DNA from: DASYDU01 sp050248495
GTDB lineage: Bacteria; Planctomycetota; Planctomycetia; Pirellulales; Lacipirellulaceae
Direction: 5' to 3'
Assembly: GCA_050248495.1 (NCBI GenBank)
Contig: JBFWSG010000023.1
Span: forward strand, 1 to 64,000
DNA: 64,000 nucleotides
Shown here: positions 41,127 to 50,654 of the stretch, in pieces
How positions within the stretch are numbered: position 1 is the stretch's first letter
How the letters are laid out: each line of letters opens with the position of its first letter
Program-made: the position numbers and the translations under genes
Notes under the pieces: model-generated
What the model was told of the DNA's origin: nothing
Databases searched by the model: none
Seen by the model: only the letters and a program-made list of their open reading frames with translations

Positions 41127-43913
41127 ATGAAAAAGTGGACACTCAATTTGCTCCGAACCGACCTGCGCTGTCGGTGGGGCACGACGGTGTTGGCCGTAGC
41201 CCTGGCAGGGAGCGGACCGTTGGCATGTGCCCAGACAGTGATGCGATTTGTCGGAACGAACGACACCCCTGCGAGTGCCACGACGACTTTGCCTCAGCCG
41301 ACGGTTGCTGTCGCGCCAGCTGCACCGCCGAGCAGTTCCGAGTTCCGGTTTGTGGAGATGACCGAAGGCAAAGTCATGCCCCTGCCGCAACTCTCGGTCT
41401 CGAATCGCGCCGTCTCGGGCAGCGGTCAGTCGGCTTTGAAATTTTCTCCCGCGTTCCCGTCGCCGGCTCCGGTCGCGCTGGTCGCTCCGGGCGCAGCCGA
41501 TTCGTTCGAGCTGCGCTTCCGCCCGACGTCTGCGCCGGCAACTGTCTCGGCCACCTTATCCTCGGCCGCCGTAACGTCAACTTTCACGCCGACGACTGCC
41601 GTGCCAACGCCGCCAGTGGTTGCGATTGCAGCGTCGCCGGCTTTGCCCGTGGCGCCAGCCGTGCCCGTCGCCCGAGCGGATTCATCGACGCAGCAAGTTC
41701 CCACGGAACTCTTTGCCAAGCCGCCAATCGGCCAGGCGCAGCTGTTTCAGCCGCGAATTCCCCTGGTTGTGGAGCACATTCCCGCTCCCGCGCCGCAGCA
41801 TTTGGACGCGCAGCCGGTGCGTGCGGCCCGCGAGACGGCGCCCGGCAATGTAGCGGTTCCCGCCGGCACCGAGTTGTTTGCCTCCAGCGCGCCGCGCGTC
41901 CCCGCGAGTGTGCCGCCGCGGTGGGATTTGCCGGCGCTCGACTACGGCGCGGCGTTGCGTCAGGTGGAGCCGGTGCAGCCACCGACGATGAGTGCCAGGC
42001 CGATCGAGCCGCAGCGCGTGGTGGCTCGGGAATTGCCAAGTGCGGCTGCGAATATGTTTGGGGTCGGCACGCCAGAACCGTTGTTGGTCCAAGCGCCAAT
42101 CGAACGGGCGCCGCTCGCCCCGGTCGCGTCGCTGCCGCCGGCGCAAGTGGCCGTGCCTCCGGCGCAGGCAGTTGTGCAGCAACAGCCCGCACCGCCGGTG
42201 AAATCGCCCACATTCACGGCTCCGCCGCAAGTCGTCGCGACCACGCCGGTCGCACGGCCGATGGTTCCGGCCCCAGCCGCTGTTCAGGCGCCAGCGCGAG
42301 CTCAAGCACCGGCCGAGACAGTGGTCATGGCGACTCCAAAGTTGCCGGCCGCAGCAGAACTGAATTTCTCGAACGTACCAGTGACTGCCGAGCCCGCCGC
42401 GCCCCACTTTGTCGCGGCCGAGCCGGCGCGGATCGCCAGCATTGCCCCAGCGCCCGCGCCGCTGGTGCAGCAGAAACTTGTTCCGGCATCGGTGACGTCG
42501 CCGGTTCAAATCAATCCGCAACCCGCCTATCAGCCCCCGCAGTTTGCCAGCCAGCCGCCCGCTGCCGCGCACCAGCCTGCTCCGATTCCGCCGCAGCCGG
42601 CTCCAGCTCCGGATCGCAGCCGCGTGGTCGCCACGGCCGATCCGCAAGATCCGAACACGTATACGTTTAGCCTCGCGACAACGCACGGCCAGCCGCCCGC
42701 GATGTTTGCCAATGGCTCACAACCTGCCCTTGCCGGCGAAGTCGGGCCGGAGTCCGCGCAAAGCGCAATTCCAAACGCGATGCCAGCCCCGGGTGGATGC
42801 AATTGTGGTGCGTACGGTCAGTACGGGTGCCCGTATTTGCCGGGGCAATCTGGCACCAGGGCCCTATGCGGCGTCGATTGCGGCCGTTGCGGATCGTCGT
42901 GCTGCTCGACCTGGAGCGATGCGACGTGCATCCCCTGGGCGCTCTTGGGACCGGGCGAATACGTCGGTCCGGCGCGTCCTGCGCACGTGGAAACCTATTA
43001 CCTCCGCGTCAACGACATGCTGACGCTCACCTTCATCGAATCGCGTAAGAAATCGGCCGAGCACTATCGGATTGGCGTGGGCGACGAGCTGCAGATCGAA
43101 TGGCTGCAGGGTGGCAACAGCAGCGAAAAGGCGCTCGATCGCAACCTGCTCGTGCAGCCGGACGGCACCGTGACGCTGCCCTTGATCGGCGAAGTCGCCG
43201 CGGCCGGCAAGACAGTCAACGACTTCCGCGACGAAGTCGTCAAGCTCTACAGCAAATACCAGCGCGATCCACAGATTACCGTGACTCCGCTGACGGTTAA
43301 CGTCGCCGTGCAAGACGTGCTCAAGGCCGTCACGTCGAAGAATGCCTCCTCCGGCCAGACCCAAGACGTCCGCGTGACTCCGGAAGGCACGATCCAGGCC
43401 GCCGGCATCGGTTCGGTATTCGTGCAAGGGTTGACGCTCGACGAGTTGCGGAGCGAATTGGAAGCCCGTTACTCCGAAGCGTTCGGACCTGGTCTCGCCG
43501 TGTCGCCGCAATTGACCGAGCGAGCCACCAGCTACGTGTTCTTGGGCGGCGAAGTCCGCAAGCCGGGACGATATGAACTCGAAGGTCCGACCACGGTCAT
43601 GCAGGCGGTGGCGTTGGCCGGCGGTTGGAACAACGGTGGCAACTTGCGCCAGGTCGTGGTCTTCCGCCGCGACGAGAACTGGTGTCTCAAGGCGACCAAG
43701 ATCGACATCCGCGCGCCCTATTATGGCAAGGACCCCTGCCCGACGAACGACATCTGGCTGCGCGACAACGACCTCGTGGTCGTGCCGAAGTCGTGCATCC
43801 TGTGTGCGACCGACCTGATCGAGCTGTACTTCACGCGCGGCATCTACTCGGTCTTCCCGATCACCTACGTCTATGACTTCACGCAGAACAGCGCGTTGGT
43901 CCCCGTGCCATAA
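41127..43913 (+). CDS. Wza-like polysaccharide export protein with long Pro/Ala-rich N-terminus
   Basis: 928 residues. After an N-terminal signal (TVLAVALAGSGPLACAQ) comes about 510 residues of Pro/Ala/Val/Gln low-complexity sequence, then a Cys-rich segment (about 550-605, GGCNCGAYGQYGCPYL, CGVDCGRCGSSCCSTW) and the export module from about 640: HYRIGVGDELQIEW and RNLLVQPDGTVTLPLIGEV (Poly_export domain), VFLGGEVRKPGRYELEG (SLBB domain) and DLVVVPKSCI. Exports polysaccharide across the outer membrane. The N-terminal half is unlike ordinary Wza and may span the periplasm or wall. Confidence 0.85.
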   Translation: MKKWTLNLLRTDLRCRWGTTVLAVALAGSGPLACAQTVMRFVGTNDTPASATTTLPQPTVAVAPAAPPSSSEFRFVEMTEGKVMPLPQLSVSNRAVSGSGQSALKFSPAFPSPAPVALVAPGAADSFELRFRPTSAPATVSATLSSAAVTSTFTPTTAVPTPPVVAIAASPALPVAPAVPVARADSSTQQVPTELFAKPPIGQAQLFQPRIPLVVEHIPAPAPQHLDAQPVRAARETAPGNVAVPAGTELFASSAPRVPASVPPRWDLPALDYGAALRQVEPVQPPTMSARPIEPQRVVARELPSAAANMFGVGTPEPLLVQAPIERAPLAPVASLPPAQVAVPPAQAVVQQQPAPPVKSPTFTAPPQVVATTPVARPMVPAPAAVQAPARAQAPAETVVMATPKLPAAAELNFSNVPVTAEPAAPHFVAAEPARIASIAPAPAPLVQQKLVPASVTSPVQINPQPAYQPPQFASQPPAAAHQPAPIPPQPAPAPDRSRVVATADPQDPNTYTFSLATTHGQPPAMFANGSQPALAGEVGPESAQSAIPNAMPAPGGCNCGAYGQYGCPYLPGQSGTRALCGVDCGRCGSSCCSTWSDATCIPWALLGPGEYVGPARPAHVETYYLRVNDMLTLTFIESRKKSAEHYRIGVGDELQIEWLQGGNSSEKALDRNLLVQPDGTVTLPLIGEVAAAGKTVNDFRDEVVKLYSKYQRDPQITVTPLTVNVAVQDVLKAVTSKNASSGQTQDVRVTPEGTIQAAGIGSVFVQGLTLDELRSELEARYSEAFGPGLAVSPQLTERATSYVFLGGEVRKPGRYELEGPTTVMQAVALAGGWNNGGNLRQVVVFRRDENWCLKATKIDIRAPYYGKDPCPTNDIWLRDNDLVVVPKSCILCATDLIELYFTRGIYSVFPITYVYDFTQNSALVPVP

Positions 43914-44574
43914 CGTAGCGTAAGGGTGGTTGGATTGGCGCGCGGCAGGTAATCGGGAACGGACGAGCGCCCTGCCGTCGCCTCATCGCCTGCGCACAAT
44001 CGAGATTGCGTCGCGTCACCCTCCCGACGGCCGCTTCGACTCGGCGATTCTTCCCATTCGGCAGACACGCAGTCTCCGTGACTCCAGCTGCGCTGCGGGT
44101 CTCTGCGTCGAGTTTGTACTTCGCGTGGGGGCCATCACGGCACACCTCATGCGGCCATTCGCTAAACCCTGCGCATATGTATGAATGGGGTATATAGGTT
44201 GAATGAATAGTCTATTAAATTTAAGCGAAGCGAATAAGTGATTTTGCGCACGTACACTTGCTCAAATCGTTATATCAGGCGACGTTACGACACCTCGTGA
44301 CGATAATATCAGTTAAATAAGTGTCTTGGGTGAATGGAGTAGAAAAATAGTTTTGGCGGTACTAGGCGAACTGCATTAGCTGAGTATATTGAGACCTTTG
44401 AAAGCTACAGGCATTAACTACTGAGTGAGTAAACTAGGTCAAATCTGAGGTCGGCCGCTCGGCTAAATTCCCCGTCGAGTCTGGATTCGCCGGCACTCCC
44501 TTCCCTGTTCTGTCATACCCCCCAGTTCTTGGAGTCGAGGTGGGCACTGACACGTTCTCAAAGGAGGACTTTTC
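43914..44574. other. Long AT-richer leader of the EPS assembly genes
   Basis: 660 bases without a coding frame, visibly AT-richer than flanking DNA between about 44180 and 44440. AAAGGAGG at 44561-44568 is the ribosome binding site of the next gene. Probably a regulatory region or transferred filler; no defined operator was recognised. Confidence 0.5.
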
Positions 44575-46638
44575 ATGGTTGCCGCCAGTCAAAATCTGTT
44601 CACGCCGCGCGACGTAGCGCGCATCGTATTCCGCCATTGGCGGAAGATGGCCCTATTTGCAGCTGCCACGATGGGGCTCACGCTGTTGGCCATCGCCCTG
44701 TTCCCGCGATCGTACCGCTCGGAGGCCAAGCTCTTCATTCGCGTGGGCCGCGAAAGCGTCGCGCTCGATCCGACCGCCACGACGGGTGAAACGATCATGC
44801 TGCAGAAGACGCAGGCTGACGAAGTGAATTCGGCGATGAATTTGCTGACCAGCCGCGAAGTGCTGCGACAAGCTGTGGAAAAAGTCGGTGCCGAACGGAT
44901 CTGCAAGAATTCGCCGCGCGACACCGGCGCCGCCGCCGCGGGCGCTGCGACCAACGACGGCGTGATGGCGAGCATCAGCTCGGGTATCAGCAACGGTCTA
45001 CAGAAGTTGGGCCTCGCCGATCCGGGCACGCCCGAAGACCAGGCGATTCGTCACCTGGAACGGCAAATCAAGCTCTGGGCGCCGAAGGATTCGACGGTCA
45101 TCACGATCCAGTTCCCGGCCGCCTCGCCGCAGCTGGCGCACGACGTCGTGCAGGCCGTGACCGACGCGTTCCTCAGCGAGCATCTGCGGTTGAGCCACAC
45201 CGACGGCTCGCTGGAGTTCTTCTCCGAGCAAACGGACAAGTTGTACCGCGAATTGACCACCGCTCAAAACGAGCTGCGTGACCGGATGAGCGCATTCCAG
45301 ATGACCGCGGTCGGCAATCGCCGTTCGATCCTCGAAAAGGAGGAAGAGGCGATGCGTCAGAAGCTCTACGACCTCGAACTCCGCGAGAACGACCTCAAGT
45401 CCCGTTACACCGACGCCTACCCGATTCTGATCGAAGTCCGCCGCCAGCGTGCCGACACGGAGAAGCGCCTGACGGAAATCGCGGCCAGCCGCCGCGAAAT
45501 CAGCGGCTCCGGCGTGGCGACCAAGGGCGATGCGGATTCCCGCAGCGCGCTGGTCGACGAATTGAAGTCCGTCAACGAGCAAGAACTGCAGATCGCGCAG
45601 CTGACGCGCGACGTCGAGTTGCTCGAGAACAAATATCGCATGCACGTCGAGAAGATGGAGCAGGCCCGCGTTAACGACGCGATGGGGAATCAGGTCAAGC
45701 TGGGCAACGTGAAAGTGGCTCAAGCGGCGTCGCTGGTTCATAAGCCGGTTTCGCCGAATAAGGCCATCCTGATCGCCTTGGGCATGCTGACGGCCATCGC
45801 CGGCAGCATCGGCCTGGCGTTCCTGCTGGAAACGCTCGACCAGACGTTGCGGACGACCGGCCAGGTGGAAGCTCACCTCGGTCTCCCCGTGCTCCTCTCG
45901 CTGCCCCAGCCGAAGCGTCGCGGCCGTCGTTTGCCCGCGACGAACGGCGCGGCGACAAACGGACATGCGGCCAACGGTACGAACGGCCACAACGGCATCG
46001 ATCGTTCGACCCGGTTCCGCGGCTTGGTCCGCGAGCTGATGTCGGCCGAAGACGCGAACGAGCAAAACGGCTCGCGTCACGCGCTGACCATCGGCATCGT
46101 GGGCTGCGAAGCTTCGAAGATGCGGAGCCAGGTCGCCGCGAATCTGGCGATTCAGGCGGCCGCAACCGGCGCCGAGCCGGTGCTGTTGATCGACGCCGAC
46201 GCGCGTCAACGCCGCGTGACGAAGCGGTTCCACATCAACGGCTCGCCGGGTTGGCGTGAAGTGATTTCCGGAGCGATCGACGCCTCGAGCTGCGTCCACA
46301 AGCAGGACGTGGAAAACCTGTCGGTGATGTCGCCAGGCACGCCGAACGGCCACGAGCCGGTCAAGCCGGCCGCGACCAGCAACCTCGGGCAGCTCAACGA
46401 GATCAAGTCCGAATACGGGCTGGTCGTCGTCGACATGCCCGCGGAGCGCGACATGGAAGCAGCCCCAACGACAAAATGGCTCGATGAGACGGTGCTGGTG
46501 GTCGAAGCGGAACGGACCCGCATTCAATCGGCCCAGCGCGCCAAGGAGCAACTGGAGCGGGCCGGAGTACGAGTCACCGGAGTCGTGCTCGCCAATCGCC
46601 GCGAGCACATTCCGAGCTGGTTGTATCAACGTCTGTAA
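44575..46638 (+). CDS. Wzc/GumC-like chain-length determinant with degenerate ATPase domain
   Basis: 687 residues. Wzz domain with first membrane helix (ALFAAATMGLTLLAIALF, about 26-43) and RSEAKLFIRVGRES; a long coiled coil (about 215-390); second helix IALGMLTAIAGSIGLAFLLETLD. The C-terminal region (from about 500) resembles a bacterial tyrosine kinase: LTIGIVGCEASKMRSQVAANLA in the P-loop place, VLLIDADARQ (Walker A'), LVVVDMPA (Walker B). The P-loop lacks GK(S/T), and the C-terminal Tyr cluster is missing. It may bind but not hydrolyse ATP. Polysaccharide co-polymerase. Confidence 0.9.
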   Translation: MVAASQNLFTPRDVARIVFRHWRKMALFAAATMGLTLLAIALFPRSYRSEAKLFIRVGRESVALDPTATTGETIMLQKTQADEVNSAMNLLTSREVLRQAVEKVGAERICKNSPRDTGAAAAGAATNDGVMASISSGISNGLQKLGLADPGTPEDQAIRHLERQIKLWAPKDSTVITIQFPAASPQLAHDVVQAVTDAFLSEHLRLSHTDGSLEFFSEQTDKLYRELTTAQNELRDRMSAFQMTAVGNRRSILEKEEEAMRQKLYDLELRENDLKSRYTDAYPILIEVRRQRADTEKRLTEIAASRREISGSGVATKGDADSRSALVDELKSVNEQELQIAQLTRDVELLENKYRMHVEKMEQARVNDAMGNQVKLGNVKVAQAASLVHKPVSPNKAILIALGMLTAIAGSIGLAFLLETLDQTLRTTGQVEAHLGLPVLLSLPQPKRRGRRLPATNGAATNGHAANGTNGHNGIDRSTRFRGLVRELMSAEDANEQNGSRHALTIGIVGCEASKMRSQVAANLAIQAAATGAEPVLLIDADARQRRVTKRFHINGSPGWREVISGAIDASSCVHKQDVENLSVMSPGTPNGHEPVKPAATSNLGQLNEIKSEYGLVVVDMPAERDMEAAPTTKWLDETVLVVEAERTRIQSAQRAKEQLERAGVRVTGVVLANRREHIPSWLYQRL

Positions 46639-47105
46639 GACGGCCGAAGACGTTGGTCAGAGATTGTATGGAGTGAATTACCGCCGGCCTGACGCAGGCT
46701 GGTCGATTGAACAACGCTTGGATAAGAGTGCGCGACGGCGCGTTTTGCAGCGTCGCGATGATCGACATGGCACTCCGTGCCATGGAAATAATTGGAATTG
46801 ATAGCACACTCGCAAGGCCAATGATCGGGCCTTTGTCTGAGCGTTCGTCGGGATTCTGCCTGGTTTCCCGGCGTAGATCGAAGGAGGTTTTCTGCCGGAG
46901 GGCAAGCCGGCAAACACTCTGAAACCTACACATCAACTGAGGAACGACCTCTGGCAAGGGGCGGCGACCACAGCGGTCGTCCGCCGGCCGAAGTTGATGT
47001 CGCGCGTCGCGGGCCCAGGGTCAAGAAGATTGTGCCTTCTTCGACTGGCAGAAATGGACAGTTGACATTTGAGTTGGCAGCGCAGGTGGCCGGAGACGAC
47101 CGAAA
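46639..47105. other. Intergenic region between wzc-like and sugar transferase genes
   Basis: About 470 bases. It contains perfect 8-bp stem-loop CATGGCAC-TCC-GTGCCATG (46766-46784). A 71-codon frame at 46707 lacks a ribosome binding site and protein-like composition. No gene is called; it may hold a separate promoter. Confidence 0.5.
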
Positions 47106-48185
47106 ATGGTTTTAAACGCATGGTTACGGAAAGCTAGAAAAACTAAACTCCTCAATAAACCCGTCGACGACGGGTTTTTACGCAGTGTCGCCGAGTTCCG
47201 CACGGAAGTTACCCGCGAGCGGATCCGGGCCGATCGCAATCATTCGCAATTTGCGATTCTTGCGGTCGAGCTTCCACCGGATCGTTCGCGACGGCGCGAC
47301 TACGTGTTTCTCGCCCGCGCATTGCGACGGCGGCTTCGCGTGACGGACACCGCGGGATTTCTCGCGGACGGCCGCATCGGTGTCCTGCTGCCGGAAACGC
47401 CGCAAGCCGGCGCTTGGAAAGTGGCCAGCGACGTCTGCGATTGTTATCGCGTCGGCAAGGAGCGCCCCAATTGCGAAGTCTACGTCTACCCGGACGATAG
47501 CGAACCCACCGCGGGCAAGCGGGAGCGGCAAGAACAGCCGGCGGTGACTACCGCGAGCGTTGAACTCGACTCCCTGTTCGCGTTGCCGACGCCGATGATG
47601 AAGCGCGCGCTGGACGTGGCGGGAGCTGCCGTCGGACTGACGCTGGCCTCTCCCCTGTTGTTTCTATTTGGCGTGCTGATCAAAGCCACGTCGCCGGGAC
47701 CGATTTTCTATACGCAAATGCGCGAGGGACTCGGCGGCCGACGTTTCCGCATGTACAAGCTGCGTTCGATGCGGGCCGATGCAGAGAAATTGCAGGCCGC
47801 GCTGCGAGCACAAAGTGTGCAGGACGGTCCCGCCTTCAAAATGCAGAACGATCCGCGGACGACTTGGATCGGTCGGATCCTGCGGAAGACGAGCCTCGAC
47901 GAGTTGCCGCAGCTGTGGAACGTGCTGATGGGCGACATGTCATTGGTTGGCCCCCGGCCTCTGCCGGTCGCCGAATCGCTGCAGTGTTCCGGGTGGCAGC
48001 GCCGCCGGCTCTCCGTCTTGCCGGGTTTGACTTGTGTTTGGCAAGTGCGGGGCCGCAGCGCCGTGACGTTCGAGGAATGGATGCGGATGGACATGGAATA
48101 CCTGCGCAACCGTTCGCTGTCATACGACATCGGCCTGATGCTAATGACCATTCCCACGTTGATCATGCCGCGCGGTGCGCGTTAG
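47106..48185 (+). CDS. Undecaprenyl-phosphate sugar-1-phosphate transferase with GGDEF-like N-terminus
   Basis: 359 residues; GGAGACGACC precedes the ATG. The C-terminal half (about 165-355) is a bacterial sugar transferase: MKRALDVAGAAVGLTLASPL (membrane hairpin), RVGFRM-type TQMREGLGGRRFRMYKLRSM, GRILRKTSLDELPQLWNVL, MSLVGPRPL, LPGLTCVWQVRGRS. It starts repeat-unit synthesis on undecaprenyl phosphate. Residues about 25-125 resemble a degenerate GGDEF domain (FAILAVELP, TDTAGFLADGRIGVLLPETP) without the catalytic GGDEF residues. Confidence 0.9.
   Translation: MVLNAWLRKARKTKLLNKPVDDGFLRSVAEFRTEVTRERIRADRNHSQFAILAVELPPDRSRRRDYVFLARALRRRLRVTDTAGFLADGRIGVLLPETPQAGAWKVASDVCDCYRVGKERPNCEVYVYPDDSEPTAGKRERQEQPAVTTASVELDSLFALPTPMMKRALDVAGAAVGLTLASPLLFLFGVLIKATSPGPIFYTQMREGLGGRRFRMYKLRSMRADAEKLQAALRAQSVQDGPAFKMQNDPRTTWIGRILRKTSLDELPQLWNVLMGDMSLVGPRPLPVAESLQCSGWQRRRLSVLPGLTCVWQVRGRSAVTFEEWMRMDMEYLRNRSLSYDIGLMLMTIPTLIMPRGAR
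47157..47179 (+). other. Intragenic terminator-like hairpin in the sugar transferase
   Basis: AAACCCGTC-GAC-GACGGGTTT with a run of five T at 47175-47179, at codons 18-25 of the reading frame. By form it is a rho-independent terminator inside the start of the coding region, so it could be an attenuator. Confidence 0.5.
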
Positions 48186-48240
48186 CTCGCGTCTGAGTAT
48201 CCGCTGCCCCTCCTCCGTTGAGGTCGGCGCGGACGACCGT

Positions 48241-49257
48241 ATGCCCTCTGAAATGTCTATGAGCACCGAGCCCGCGAACGAATGGTTCTGCGAACCGCCG
48301 TCGCGGCTGCGCGTCGTCGCGACTCGGGCCACGACGCGAGCGGCCGCGGGGTTGCAGCGGGTGTGTGGCAATCGCTGCCGCGCGGGATTTGGCATCCTGA
48401 TGTATCACCGCGTAGCGGAGCACGTCCCGGGTGTTTCGGCCCCCACGCTCAACGTCACCCCGCGGACATTTCGGGCACAGCTCGCAGGCCTCTTGCAGCG
48501 CGGCTTCGTCGCCTGGCCGTTGCAGAAGCTGGTCCGGGCCAGCGCAGAATCGAGGCCAATTCCCGCCAGCGCATTTGCCGTCACGTTCGACGACGGCTAC
48601 GAAAACAACTTTACGAACGCCTGGCCCATCCTGCGCGAGCTACAGGTTCCGGCCACGATCTTCGTGGCAACGAAATATCTCGAGACGAACCGGCCGTTTC
48701 CGTTTGACGACTGGCCGGCGAGCGGATCGGCCGAAGTGCCGGCAACCGCCTGGCGACCGATGTCGCTGGACGAGTGCCGCGAACTGCAGGCGAGCGGCCT
48801 GGTCGAACTCGGAGCGCACACGCATTCGCACGGTCGATATGTGGGCCGCGGAGAATATTTTCGCCGCGACTTGCAGCAAAACCTCGACATCATGCGCGAG
48901 CAATTCGGGATCGAGCGGCCGACGTTCGCATTTCCCTATGGCGTGTGGGACCAGGAGATGGTGAGCGCGGCCCGGGAACTCGGCGTCACCTGCTCCCTCA
49001 CGACGCACCGGCGGCGGATCTTCCCCGGCGACTCGCCCTACGCCTGGGGCCGATTCGATGCCGAGTCCGGCGATACGGTCGCGTCACTCGCCGCCAAGCT
49101 CTCCGGTTGGTACACGACCATCGGCGCCGCAGGCAAGAGCATGGCCTGGCCAGTCGCGCAGTTGAAGTCGACTCTCAGCCGCTTGAGTGTGCGGCGAGAC
49201 TGGGCGAGCTCCGGCAGCGAGGCGTCCACGCCGAGAAAGGCCGCATCGCAAACCTGA
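48241..49257 (+). CDS. Polysaccharide deacetylase family protein
   Basis: 338 residues from ATG 48241 (GTG 48175 overlaps the previous gene). NodB-homology motifs: FAVTFDDGYENNF (catalytic Asp and metal Asp, about 117-129), ELGAHTHSHGRY (metal His pair, about 196-207), and PTFAFPYGVWDQEMV (motif 3). Removes N- or O-acetyl groups from polysaccharide, often before or after export. No signal peptide is clear, so it may act on the cytosolic or lipid-linked repeat unit. The last base overlaps the flippase start. Confidence 0.88.
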   Translation: MPSEMSMSTEPANEWFCEPPSRLRVVATRATTRAAAGLQRVCGNRCRAGFGILMYHRVAEHVPGVSAPTLNVTPRTFRAQLAGLLQRGFVAWPLQKLVRASAESRPIPASAFAVTFDDGYENNFTNAWPILRELQVPATIFVATKYLETNRPFPFDDWPASGSAEVPATAWRPMSLDECRELQASGLVELGAHTHSHGRYVGRGEYFRRDLQQNLDIMREQFGIERPTFAFPYGVWDQEMVSAARELGVTCSLTTHRRRIFPGDSPYAWGRFDAESGDTVASLAAKLSGWYTTIGAAGKSMAWPVAQLKSTLSRLSVRRDWASSGSEASTPRKAASQT

Positions 49258-50639
49258 TGACTCATTCCACCAGCCAATTCGAAGAGATTCAGCTGGAGCG
49301 CGGCGGCATCGCGCAAGCGATCTGGCTGCGCGGCCAGGCGCTCGCCGCGCGCTTCCCCGCTGCCTCGCAGGGACTGCTTTCGATCTTCGATCAGGCGCTG
49401 GTGAGCGGCACTTCGTTCATCACTGCGGCCATCATCGGCCGCACCACCTCGCCCGATCAGCTCGGCATGTACTATCTGCTGCTGAGCGTGGTGCTGATCC
49501 TGACGGGCATCCAGGACAACGTGATTTCGGCCCCGTACCTGGTACACGCCAAGCGCCGTCAAGGCGGCGAGCTGGCGGAATACGGCGGCAGCGTCTGGCT
49601 GCACTTGCTTTTGATGTCGGCGACGACTGTCGTCGCACTGCTGATTGCGATCGCTGCCACTTCCGCGTCCGGCCAAATGAAAGCGGCTGCCGGATTGTGG
49701 GCGCTGGTCGGCGCCGCGCCCCTCTTGCTGTTGCGACAAGGCATTCGGCGGTTCTCGTTTGCCACCTTGCACGTGCGCTCGGCCATCGCGCTCGATGCCG
49801 TGGTGGCGATCATCCAGCTGGGCGGTTTATTCCTCGCCGGCAGGAGCGGACACCTCTCGTTATTCGTGATTTACGCAATCATGGGCGGCGCGTGCGGCGT
49901 CAGCGGCGTCGGCTGGTATTTGTTGGATCGGCCCCAGCTGCGATTCGTGCGCGAGCGATTTCTCTCCGACTGGCGCCACAATTGGGCCTTCGGCAAGTGG
50001 ACGCTCCGCAGCTATCTTATCGGCAACACGACGCCGCAAGTGATGCTCTGGATGCTGGGGCTGACGGCCGGCGAAGCCGCGGCCGGCACCCTCGGCGCGT
50101 GCAGCACGCTCGTCGGCATGACCTACGTGCTCTTGAACGGCGTCGACAATGTGTTGACGCCCCAGGCCGTCGGCGCCCTGCACCACGGAGGTGCGAAGAA
50201 CCTGCGGCGCTTCCTGCTCTGTGCCGGCGCATTTCTCGCACTGACGATGGGCAGCTTCTGCCTGCTGGCACTGCTGACCGGCGATTGGCTCGTCGTACTC
50301 GTATTCGGCGCCCATTACCAGGGCACCGGCGCGATCCTGAGCATGTTGGGATTCAGCGCCTTGGCGACGAGCATCGGAATTGTCGCCGGCAACGGCTTGT
50401 GGGCGCTGGAGCATCCGCGGGCGAATTTCATCGCCGACGTGGCGTGTCTGATCGTCACTTTGATTGCTGCAGCCATCCTGATCCCGCTGTATGCCGCTTG
50501 GGGCGCGGCCGCCGCCACTTTGGCCGGCACCGCCGCGGCCGCCGTCGTACGCTGCCTGACACTCGCCCGCTTTCTTGAAGAACTCGAATCGGAGTCGCAG
50601 TTCTCGACCGGCGCGGCGCTAACCTCCTCCTGTTCGTAA
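49257..50639 (+). CDS. Wzx-like polysaccharide flippase/export membrane protein
   Basis: 460 residues with 12 or more hydrophobic helices and MATE/MVF-like polysaccharide biosynthesis character (FDQALVSGTSFITAAIIGRTTSPDQLGMYYLLLS; NVISAPYLV; GMTYVLLNGVDNVLTPQAVGAL). ATG 49257 overlaps the deacetylase stop. It moves lipid-linked repeat units across the inner membrane. Position between transferase and polymerase genes supports this. Confidence 0.88.
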   Translation: MTHSTSQFEEIQLERGGIAQAIWLRGQALAARFPAASQGLLSIFDQALVSGTSFITAAIIGRTTSPDQLGMYYLLLSVVLILTGIQDNVISAPYLVHAKRRQGGELAEYGGSVWLHLLLMSATTVVALLIAIAATSASGQMKAAAGLWALVGAAPLLLLRQGIRRFSFATLHVRSAIALDAVVAIIQLGGLFLAGRSGHLSLFVIYAIMGGACGVSGVGWYLLDRPQLRFVRERFLSDWRHNWAFGKWTLRSYLIGNTTPQVMLWMLGLTAGEAAAGTLGACSTLVGMTYVLLNGVDNVLTPQAVGALHHGGAKNLRRFLLCAGAFLALTMGSFCLLALLTGDWLVVLVFGAHYQGTGAILSMLGFSALATSIGIVAGNGLWALEHPRANFIADVACLIVTLIAAAILIPLYAAWGAAAATLAGTAAAAVVRCLTLARFLEELESESQFSTGAALTSSCS

Positions 50640-50654
50640 TCGAGCGAGACCATC

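Noticed and set aside
44265..44312. AT-rich near-palindrome around TTACGACACCTCGTGACGAT as an operator
   Set aside because: Symmetry breaks after a few bases; too weak to support.
46707..46922. 71-codon plus frame between the wzc-like and sugar transferase genes
   Set aside because: No ribosome binding site, no domain, and it includes a palindrome in its middle; probably non-coding.
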